Below are positions 40,957-46,832 of a stretch of 46,832 nt of DNA, in pieces; the stretch's first letter is position 1, and the number at the start of each line of letters is the position of its first letter. The notes below the pieces were generated by a model that was not told the origin of the DNA, ran no database searches, and saw only the letters and a list, made by a program, of their open reading frames with translations. This DNA is from Pedobacter sp. UBA5917 (GTDB lineage Bacteria > Bacteroidota > Bacteroidia > Sphingobacteriales > Sphingobacteriaceae), in contig NZ_DJDT01000283.1 of NCBI RefSeq assembly GCF_002432345.1, positions 1-46,832 of the forward strand, in the 5' to 3' direction. The position numbers were made by a program, and so were the translations under genes.

Positions 40957-41370
40957 GTTGAAAAGTTGGAATGTTGTAAGGTTTTAATGTTACACCGTTC
41001 TGGCGTATCAAATTTATGTCGACTACATCCTAAAACCGTATCATTATTTCGAGCGGACCGATAGCTATCGGGTGCAGCGCAGTCGACAAATCTATCGAGG
41101 CACAGATTTCTCCATCAACTCGTCACCCTGAACTTGTTTCAGGGTCTTTCTAGCTGGAAAGATGCTGACCACGAAGTAGCTATTAGACCTTTGAAAACAA
41201 TAAAAACGGCTAATAAAATAAATTCAGCATGACGGCCGCATTAGGAAAAGTTGGCTAAAATTGATGAAAGCACATCAATATTTATCGAACTAGAGTTTGT
41301 AGATTTTTTTGCAATTTAATACAATTCCCTCAAACCAACCTTCCAACTTTTAACCTCCTAACCTTTCAAC
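40957..41370. repeat. Composite repeat cluster between the response regulator and mqnD genes
   Basis: The 460-base gap has no gene. It starts 2 bases after the stop with GTTGAAAAGTTGGAATGTTG and ends with the inverted relative CCAACTTTTAACCTCC plus CTTTCAAC near 41344-41370. Between lie a partial TCATTTCGAG-type repeat at 41041-41112 (TTATTTCGAGCGGACCG with an inner hairpin CGATAGCTATCG) and a CGTCACCCTGA-family copy at 41121-41234. AGATCTCTCCACTACGGTCG at about 41391 is a further fragment. Confidence 0.6.
41121..41234. repeat. CGTCACCCTGA-family repeat interrupted by about 48 bases
   Basis: CGTCACCCTGAACTTGTTTC and AGGGTCTTT match the family; the right arm GATGCTGA (41161-41168) continues only at AATAAATTCAGCATGACG (about 41217-41234). 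In the intact copy at 13270 these are adjacent. Confidence 0.65.
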
Positions 41371-41415
41371 AATAACATATAGATCTCTCCACTACGGTCG
41401 GGATGAGGAGCAGGA

Positions 41416-42264
41416 TTAAATATACAGATTTTCCTGAATTGCAGGGATAATGCCTCTTTCCTGCGCAAGCTTAAATAAAGTATCAACTGCTTTGCGGCCT
41501 TCTTCACCCAGGTTAATGCTGTATTTATTTACGTAAAGTTCGATGTGTTTGTACATTACACTTTCTTCCATCGCCTGGGCATGTTCGCGGATAAAATCGA
41601 TACCCGATTTTGGATGTGCAAAAGCAAACTCAACAGATTGACGGATCAAACGGTTCACTTTTAGCTGCACTTCGCGATCCAGGTTACGGTTAATTACAAT
41701 ACCGCCCAAGGGGATGGCGCAACCGGTCAGTTTTTCCCAGTAATCGCCCAGGTCAACAATTTTGTTCAATCCCTTGTCCTGATAGGTAAACCTGTTTTCG
41801 TGGATAATCAATCCCAGATCGATCTTTTCATTCAGCAGTGCCGATTCGATTTCAGAGAAAACCAGTTCCTGTTTATTTTGTAAGTGTGGATAAGCGATGC
41901 CCAGCAGAAAATTGGCCGTAGTATATTTTCCGGGTATGCCGATTTTAAGTTCGGAGTTCGGCGTTTGGAGTTTGGGGTCGGTTTCGCCGTCGAAATGCTT
42001 TTTACTGATCAACAACGGACCAACACCAAAACCAAGAGCGCTACCGGCATCAAGCAAAGCATATTGATTGGCTACGTAGGCAAAAGCATGAAAACTTAAT
42101 TTGGTAATATCCAACTCGCCCCGCATGGCTTTCTGGTTCAGGGTTTCTACATCATCGTAAAAAACCTCAAATTCTAAACCTTCGGTATCAATTTTATGGT
42201 GGATTAAAGCATCAAAAATAAAGGTATCGTTAGGGCAGGGAGAAAATCCAAGTGTAAGTTTCAT
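41416..42264 (-). CDS. mqnD: 1,4-dihydroxy-6-naphthoate synthase MqnD
   Basis: 282 residues of the periplasmic-binding-protein-like fold (family of MqnA/MqnD) that convert cyclic dehypoxanthine futalosine to 1,4-dihydroxy-6-naphthoate in the futalosine route to menaquinone. The family start LTLGFSPCPNDTFIFDALIH, then DITKLSFHAFAYV and GIPGKYTTANFLLGIAYPHL are conserved, as is the IHENRFTY segment. A short stretch in the middle, residues around 95-107 (DPKLQTPNSELK), looks like an in-frame insertion. mqnB lies upstream on the same strand. Confidence 0.95.
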   Translation of the reverse strand: MKLTLGFSPCPNDTFIFDALIHHKIDTEGLEFEVFYDDVETLNQKAMRGELDITKLSFHAFAYVANQYALLDAGSALGFGVGPLLISKKHFDGETDPKLQTPNSELKIGIPGKYTTANFLLGIAYPHLQNKQELVFSEIESALLNEKIDLGLIIHENRFTYQDKGLNKIVDLGDYWEKLTGCAIPLGGIVINRNLDREVQLKVNRLIRQSVEFAFAHPKSGIDFIREHAQAMEESVMYKHIELYVNKYSINLGEEGRKAVDTLFKLAQERGIIPAIQENLYI

Positions 42265-42304
42265 CTATTTATTTTTTGTTTTCAGTTGTTAGATGGAGCC
42301 TTTG

Positions 42305-42330
42305 ACAATTAAAATAATTATTTTAATTGT
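42305..42330. other. Perfect 26-base palindrome between mqnB and mqnD
   Basis: ACAATTAAAA, TAATTA, TTTTAATTGT: a fully symmetrical AT-only-stem palindrome. It could be a protein-binding site or a weak bidirectional terminator. Confidence 0.5.
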
Positions 42331-42381
42331 GTCGGGTTCATAAATCAAAATTAACTACTGTGCTACAGTAATTGGTCATAA

Positions 42382-43005
42382 TCAGTTCATTTCTCCAATA
42401 AAAGCAATGGCCCAATCGTTCAGGTTTTTAACCGCAAGGCCAATTTTCCAATTGTCTTTATTCCGGGGTTCCACATAATTGGATATGCTTCTGATCTGTA
42501 AACAGTCAATATTTAATTGTTTGGCCGCATAAAAAACCGCTGCACCTTCCATGCTCTCGGTAGTTGGGTTAAATCTTTCGATCAGGCTTTTAATGCTTTT
42601 TTCGCTTCCGGTTACGCAGTTCATGGTAATGCCCTTGGCCAGTGGCAAGCCAACTTTACGCTGTGTTTTGGAGTTGTAATGATTCTCTCCGAAGCCTAAA
42701 TCGGTTATAGATATAAACTCATCGCCATTTTCGGCGCCCAATTCGGCAAAAGTATCTTCAGTAATGTTTAAAACTGTGCCCAGGGCTATATCTCTATCAA
42801 AACAGCCGGCAATACCAAAATTTACCACCAGTTCATATTTATGCGAAAGGTGTTTGCCCAGCGCGAAAGCAGTTGCTACCATACCAACGCCGGTAATGAG
42901 CAGGTCGAAATTTTTACTTTCCACAAAATCGCCTTCCGGCAGGTTAAAATGCTGATAAAAGAAAGCCAATTCGGCCTTGGTAGCGGCAACAACTAAAGTT
43001 TTCAT
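42382..43005 (-). CDS. mqnB: Futalosine hydrolase MqnB
   Basis: 207 residues of the nucleoside phosphorylase/hydrolase fold that releases hypoxanthine from futalosine. Seen are TLVVAATKAELAFFYQHF, the glycine-rich ITGVGMVATAFALGKHLSH, VVNFGIAGCFDRDIALGTVL and the active-site SMEGAAVFYAAKQLNIDCLQ plus IRSISNYVEPRNKDNW. It lies about 117 bases upstream of mqnD on the same strand; other mqn genes are outside this window. The combination supports a futalosine-type menaquinone pathway. Confidence 0.94.
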   Translation of the reverse strand: MKTLVVAATKAELAFFYQHFNLPEGDFVESKNFDLLITGVGMVATAFALGKHLSHKYELVVNFGIAGCFDRDIALGTVLNITEDTFAELGAENGDEFISITDLGFGENHYNSKTQRKVGLPLAKGITMNCVTGSEKSIKSLIERFNPTTESMEGAAVFYAAKQLNIDCLQIRSISNYVEPRNKDNWKIGLAVKNLNDWAIAFIGEMN

Positions 43006-43103
43006 AATGTAAAGTTAATGAAGATATGTAAAATGTATAATGGAATATGGATGAGTCGGAAAGTCCGATGTCCGAGGTCAGAAGATGTTGGGTATATAAG
43101 GTT

Positions 43104-43210
43104 AAAATGGATGAAGGAAGGGAAGAGATGGAATATGGACCCGGCATTGCTACATCATCCATTATCCCTCTTCCATCATACATGATTATCCATCAAACAT
43201 CATCCATTTT
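43104..43210. repeat. Imperfect inverted repeat in front of queD
   Basis: AAAATGGATGA (43104-43114) is mirrored by TCATCCATTTT (43200-43210), with GGAAGGGAAGAGATGG against CCATTATCCCTCTTCC inside. A shorter relative with AAAATGGATGATTG lies at about 16482. It ends a few bases before the queD promoter. Confidence 0.5.
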
Positions 43211-43215
43211 ATCCG

Positions 43216-43223
43216 TATATTTG
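43216..43223 (+). promoter_or_regulatory. -7 promoter box for queD-folE
   Basis: TATATTTG, exact TAnnTTTG, 17 bases before the ATG. Confidence 0.5.
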
Positions 43224-43240
43224 CATTTTATTTTATAGTA

Positions 43241-43651
43241 ATGATTTACATAACAAGAAAAGCATCATTTAATGCGGCGCACAAATTGGCGCGTCCAGAT
43301 TGGGATGATGATAAAAATAGTGAAGTTTATGGTAAATGTGCCAACCCCAACTGGCATGGCCATAACTATTGGCTGTATGTTACAGTAAAAGGCGAGGTAA
43401 ATCCGGAAACGGGCTTTCTTGTTGACTTAAAATGGCTTAAAGACGTAATGAACGACTATGTTGTAGATAAGGTTGATCATAAAAACTTAAACCTTGATGT
43501 CGATTTTATGAAAGGCAAACTGGCCTCTACCGAAAATCTGGCCATCGAAATCTGGAAACAGTTAGAGGCACCAATTGCAGAAAGCGGAGCCATTTTACAC
43601 TGTGTAAAAATCTACGAAACCGAAAATAATTTTGTTGAATACTTTGGTTAA
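43241..43651 (+). CDS. queD: 6-pyruvoyl tetrahydropterin / 6-carboxytetrahydropterin synthase family protein
   Basis: 136 residues. The zinc ligands are H14 (ASFNAAHKL), H39 and H41 (NPNWHGHNY), with catalytic cysteine C33 in EVYGKCANPNW and the VDHKNLN motif with the second catalytic pair. QueD-type enzymes make 6-carboxytetrahydropterin for queuosine; PTPS-type ones make pyruvoyl tetrahydropterin. The GKCxNPNxHGHNY form resembles PTPS, with tryptophan where glycine is usual, so either role is possible. folE, which supplies the substrate, follows 12 bases later. Confidence 0.9.
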   Translation: MIYITRKASFNAAHKLARPDWDDDKNSEVYGKCANPNWHGHNYWLYVTVKGEVNPETGFLVDLKWLKDVMNDYVVDKVDHKNLNLDVDFMKGKLASTENLAIEIWKQLEAPIAESGAILHCVKIYETENNFVEYFG

Positions 43652-43663
43652 AAACCTAAATTA

Positions 43664-44299
43664 ATGAGCAATATAGACGCATTTGACGATGAGCCGGTAA
43701 GCGGTTATGTAAAAGTAGACCGTTACAATGAAGAAAAAATTGAAGCTGTAGCTACACATTACAAAGATATATTAGGGCAATTGGGCGAAGACCCCCAGCG
43801 CGAAGGTTTGTTGAAAACCCCTGAACGCGTGGCCAAGGCCTTGCAGTATTTAACCCATGGTTACGATATTAAGCCTGATGAAATCCTTAAATCGGCCATG
43901 TTTGAGGAAGATTATAGCCAGATGGTGGTGGTAAAGGACATTGAGGTATATTCTATGTGCGAACACCACATGCTGCCGTTTTTTGGTAAGGCACATATTG
44001 CCTATATCCCTAACGGACACATTGTGGGGCTAAGTAAAATCCCACGTGTAGTTGATGCTTTTGCACGCCGTTTACAGGTACAGGAGCGTTTAACTAACGA
44101 AATCAGGGATTGTATCCAAAATACCCTTAACCCGATGGGTGTGGCTGTGGTAATGGAGTGTAGGCACTTATGCATGTCGATGCGCGGTGTACAGAAACAG
44201 AACTCGGTTACTACAACTTCGGCCTTTACCGGAACTTTTTTAAGCAACGATAAAACAAGAGCGGAGTTTTTAAGGTTAATTACTGCGAGCTTGGACTAG
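43664..44299 (+). CDS. folE: GTP cyclohydrolase I
   Basis: 211 residues. It converts GTP to 7,8-dihydroneopterin triphosphate, the shared precursor of folate and of the queuosine or pterin branch. The zinc-binding site is Y..MCEHHMLPFFGKAHIAY (C99, H101, H102) together with the later cysteine in MECRHLCMSMRG. GLLKTPERVAKALQYLTHGY and IVGLSKIPRVVDAFARRLQV are the family signatures. It forms an operon with the preceding queD-like gene. The 144 bases to fabD show no clear terminator. Confidence 0.96.
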   Translation: MSNIDAFDDEPVSGYVKVDRYNEEKIEAVATHYKDILGQLGEDPQREGLLKTPERVAKALQYLTHGYDIKPDEILKSAMFEEDYSQMVVVKDIEVYSMCEHHMLPFFGKAHIAYIPNGHIVGLSKIPRVVDAFARRLQVQERLTNEIRDCIQNTLNPMGVAVVMECRHLCMSMRGVQKQNSVTTTSAFTGTFLSNDKTRAEFLRLITASLD

Positions 44300-44443
44300 T
44301 TGGCATCAACTGTTTAGTATCAAGAAAGAAGTATTTAGTTAAGGAGAATAAGTACAAGTAATAATTATCAAGTAGAAAGTATCGAGGTAAATGGCTAGAT
44401 GTAGAACGCTAACCACCAAACGCGGTACGCCAAACCAATTATA

Positions 44444-45325
44444 ATGAAAGCATATATTTTTCCCGGACAGGGAGCACAGTTTGTAGGTATGGGTAAAGAT
44501 CTTTACGAAAACCCGAAAGCTGCAGCATTGTTTGAACAGGCAAACGAAATTATCGGTTTCCGCATCAGCGATATTATGTTCGGTGGAACGGACGAAGAAC
44601 TAAAACAGACCAACGTAACCCAACCTGCAATTTTTTTGCACTCGGTTATTTTGGCAAAAGTTTTAGGTGATGATTTTAAACCAGATATGGTTGCCGGTCA
44701 CTCTTTGGGCGAATTTTCTTCGCTTGTAGCTGCAAATGCACTAAGTTTTGAGGATGGTTTGAAACTGGTTATTGCCCGCGCAAATGCCATGCAGAAAGCC
44801 TGTGAGGCAGAACCATCAACTATGGCTGCTATTTTAGGTTTGGCTGATGATGTGGTAGAAAAAATCTGTGCAGAGATTGATGCGGTAGTGGTACCTGCAA
44901 ATTACAACTGCCCAGGGCAACTGGTAATTTCAGGCAGTATTGAAGGTATCGACCTTGCCTGTGCAAAATTAACCGAAGCTGGAGCAAAAAGGGCATTAAA
45001 ATTAAATGTTGGTGGTGCATTCCACTCGCCTTTAATGGAGCCTGCCAAAATAGAATTACAGGCTGCTATCGAAGCAACAAATATCTCGGCACCTGTATGC
45101 CCGGTTTATCAGAATGTTGATGCAAAACCTTATACTGATCCGGCAGAGATTAAAGCGAACTTAATTAAACAGTTAACGGGCGCCGTACGTTGGACACAAA
45201 CAGTTGGTAATATGCTTGCCGATGGTGCAACCGAATTTGTTGAGGTTGGTCCGGGTAATGTATTGCAGGGGCTGGTTAAAAAAGTGAGCCGCGAGGTACA
45301 AACCAGCAGCGCTACTGTAGCATAA
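44444..45325 (+). CDS. fabD: ACP S-malonyltransferase
   Basis: 293 residues. It transfers malonyl from CoA to acyl carrier protein to start fatty-acid synthesis. The N-terminal AYIFPGQGAQFVGMGKDLYE, the nucleophile elbow VAGHSLGEFSS with catalytic S87, the arginine in VIARANAMQKA and the histidine in GGAFHSPLM near 196 are all present, as is the EVGPGNVLQGLVKK end. Length is typical. A strong terminator follows. Confidence 0.96.
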   Translation: MKAYIFPGQGAQFVGMGKDLYENPKAAALFEQANEIIGFRISDIMFGGTDEELKQTNVTQPAIFLHSVILAKVLGDDFKPDMVAGHSLGEFSSLVAANALSFEDGLKLVIARANAMQKACEAEPSTMAAILGLADDVVEKICAEIDAVVVPANYNCPGQLVISGSIEGIDLACAKLTEAGAKRALKLNVGGAFHSPLMEPAKIELQAAIEATNISAPVCPVYQNVDAKPYTDPAEIKANLIKQLTGAVRWTQTVGNMLADGATEFVEVGPGNVLQGLVKKVSREVQTSSATVA

Positions 45326-45351
45326 ATCAATGTTGTAAAATATAACAATGC

Positions 45352-45390
45352 CAACGCCATAAGCCCCAAGTTTATGGCGTTGCTTTTTAT
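45352..45390 (+). terminator. Terminator after fabD
   Basis: Perfect arms CAACGCCATAA (45352-45362)/TTATGGCGTTG (45372-45382) with a 9-base loop, then CTTTTTAT. Confidence 0.85.
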
Positions 45391-45408
45391 CAATAATTAA
45401 TATCTTTA
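45380..45408 (+). promoter_or_regulatory. Promoter of the last gene in the window
   Basis: TTG (45380-45382), 18 bases of spacing, then TATCTTTA (45401-45408), one mismatch from TAnnTTTG. The -33 overlaps the fabD terminator stem. It lies 6 bases before the ATG at 45415, which is unusually close. Confidence 0.35.
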
Positions 45409-45414
45409 TCGTGT

Positions 45415-46832
45415 ATGAATATGAGCTTTGGTGTAAAAATTAGGTTTCTATTACTCGTTTTGGGCTGTTGCCTTATGGTAACGTCTATTTCGTTGAGCCA
45501 TTTTACCACCAAAAGCGAATTACTGGAGCACGATGCGGAAGAAGTACAGCAGAACCTTTTGTCGAAAGAACGGTTGGTGCAGGCTTTTTTGGCCGATAAA
45601 CAACAGGTAGCAAAGGCTAAGCAGTTTCACCATAATCCTAAAAATGCGACCGATTTTATCAATACCTATCGCAGCAATAGCGGGGTAAATCTGCTAACCT
45701 ACGAAAATAACGACCTGAAATACTGGAGTACGGTTAAGGTTTCTGATATTGATCCAAACTCAATCCGTGAAGGCAGCTCGGTACTCTTCTTCTCCAACGG
45801 CTGGTATGAGGTAATCAAAAGTACGCAGGGCAGATTTACTCTGATTTTTTTAATCGCTATCCAATCGCAATATCCTTTTAAAGAAACACCCTACTTTAAA
45901 AACGATATCGATCCTCTATTATCATCTTCAAAGCTATTAACCTTTGCATCTTTTACCGATAAGGATGTTTACGTAATAAAAAGCCTCGATAATAAATTTT
46001 TGTTCGGGCTGAAGGTAAAACCGGGGTATGCCGAGACCTATTATTCGGGCACACAGTTGTGGCTGTTTATTGCGGGGATGCTGTGCATCTGCATGTTCTT
46101 TAACTCGTTGAGTTCGCTTATTGCACGCCGTGGCCATATTGCCTGGGGAACCTTTTTACTGCTCTTTTTCTTTCTGGCTTTCCGTTTGTCGGATCTGTAT
46201 TATGGCTGGTTTAACCACCGGTTTATCCTTGATCTGTTCGATCCGAGGATCTATGCCGATAATTTTCTGATGCCCTCGCTCGGCGATTTCCTTCTAAATG
46301 TAATTGTGCTTACCTGGCTCTTGCTTTTTATGTACAACCATAAAGAGCAGTATAAATTTCCGACATGGATTAAACGCAATAAGGCTGTTGGCCTGACTAT
46401 CCAGGCTGGTTTAATGGTGCTGATCGGGCAGATTGTTTGGGATACGGACGATATTTTTTTCGGACTTATTTTTAACTCGAAAATCAACTTCGACATTGTA
46501 AATATTCTTAAACTGAGCGGTACCAGTTGGGTTGGGATTGTGATTTTATGTTTGGCCTGGTTCCAGATTTACCTGATTACCGTTATTTCGGCAACGGTGA
46601 GCAGCCAACTTAATGTTACCAATAAGGAAAGACTGATTATTTTCCTGATCGGTTTTGCAGGCGTTTTCATTTATAAACTCATTGTAGATTTTAATGCCTT
46701 TTTTATTGTTTTTGCACTCGTACTGTTTATCGTGGCAAGAGCGGTTTATCTTAAAGAAAAGCATTTTTCAATCGGGTTGTTTGCCATTGTTTTTTTCTGT
46801 CTGGCCTTTAATACCTCAATTAAATACACCAG
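45415..46832 (+). CDS. Large membrane protein, N-terminal part (possible sensor kinase), cut by window end
   Basis: The frame stays open from the ATG at 45415 to the end, 472 codons. Residue 7-27 is a first membrane helix (IRFLLLVLGCCLMVTSISL, approximately). A periplasmic domain of about 170 residues follows, with KSELLEHDAEEVQQNLLSK and helical content typical of sensor inputs. Then come at least six further membrane helices from about residue 220 (LWLFIAGMLCICMFFNSL; GTFLLLFFFLAFRLSDLYYG; VIVLTWLLLFMYNH; LIIFLIGFAGVFIYKLIV). The layout resembles large Bacteroidota sensor histidine kinases with a multi-helix N-terminus, but no catalytic part is inside the window, so this remains a guess. 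Confidence 0.55.
   Translation, partial: MNMSFGVKIRFLLLVLGCCLMVTSISLSHFTTKSELLEHDAEEVQQNLLSKERLVQAFLADKQQVAKAKQFHHNPKNATDFINTYRSNSGVNLLTYENNDLKYWSTVKVSDIDPNSIREGSSVLFFSNGWYEVIKSTQGRFTLIFLIAIQSQYPFKETPYFKNDIDPLLSSSKLLTFASFTDKDVYVIKSLDNKFLFGLKVKPGYAETYYSGTQLWLFIAGMLCICMFFNSLSSLIARRGHIAWGTFLLLFFFLAFRLSDLYYGWFNHRFILDLFDPRIYADNFLMPSLGDFLLNVIVLTWLLLFMYNHKEQYKFPTWIKRNKAVGLTIQAGLMVLIGQIVWDTDDIFFGLIFNSKINFDIVNILKLSGTSWVGIVILCLAWFQIYLITVISATVSSQLNVTNKERLIIFLIGFAGVFIYKLIVDFNAFFIVFALVLFIVARAVYLKEKHFSIGLFAIVFFCLAFNTSIKYT

Overview
This window looks like a chromosomal segment of a Bacteroidota bacterium, most likely a Sphingobacteriaceae member such as Pedobacter. That placement is an inference from several things seen in the sequence: Bacteroidota-type -7 promoter boxes (TAnnTTTG) close to many starts, start codons without clear Shine-Dalgarno sequences, a PorP/SprF protein paired with a giant PKD-repeat protein carrying a type B type IX secretion sorting domain, futalosine-pathway menaquinone genes, DUF3127 and DUF4197 proteins, and abundant short palindromic intergenic repeats. 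No phage, insertion sequence, CRISPR array, tRNA or rRNA was seen.

Layout. 1-3.5 kb: sigma-54 activator, lptE, a TPR-like hypothetical gene and secG, ending at a terminator. 3.6-6.9 kb: PhoR-like histidine kinase, DUF47 protein and PiT phosphate transporter. 7.1-9.7 kb (minus): PaiB-like FMN protein, then an ECF sigma factor with an overlapping anti-sigma/TonB-like gene. 9.9-11.8 kb: DUF4197 protein and a beta-propeller lipoprotein. 12.2-15.1 kb: a second ECF sigma factor with a small membrane partner, two small proteins, a broken glycosyltransferase and an Hsp20 chaperone. 15.2-17.6 kb: DEAD-box helicase and AEC transporter. 17.9-22.9 kb: C1 peptidase, serine dehydratase, an RDD gene with an apparent internal stop, MgtC-family protein and PorP. 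22.9-31.2 kb: 1982-residue secreted adhesin-like protein and groESL. 31.6-37.6 kb (minus): a putative DNA repair radical-SAM pair, a membrane protein, HD hydrolase, XRE regulator, acidic protein and rRNA methyltransferase. 37.6-41 kb: DUF3127 protein and a histidine kinase/response regulator pair. 41.4-43.0 kb (minus): mqnD and mqnB. 43.2-46.8 kb: queD, folE, fabD and a large membrane protein cut by the window end.

Most genes are ordinary housekeeping genes. The unusual layer is intergenic: at least eight families of palindromic repeats fill nearly every long gap, are nested inside one another, and in two or three places touch coding sequence (the end of the PaiB-like gene, the 5' end of the DNA repair gene, possibly an internal stretch of mqnD). 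Other points of note are the in-frame TAG that separates the conserved N-terminus of the RDD protein from its ATG, the half-domain glycosyltransferase in the Hsp20 cluster, and the anti-sigma/carboxypeptidase-regulatory/TonB-like fusion.
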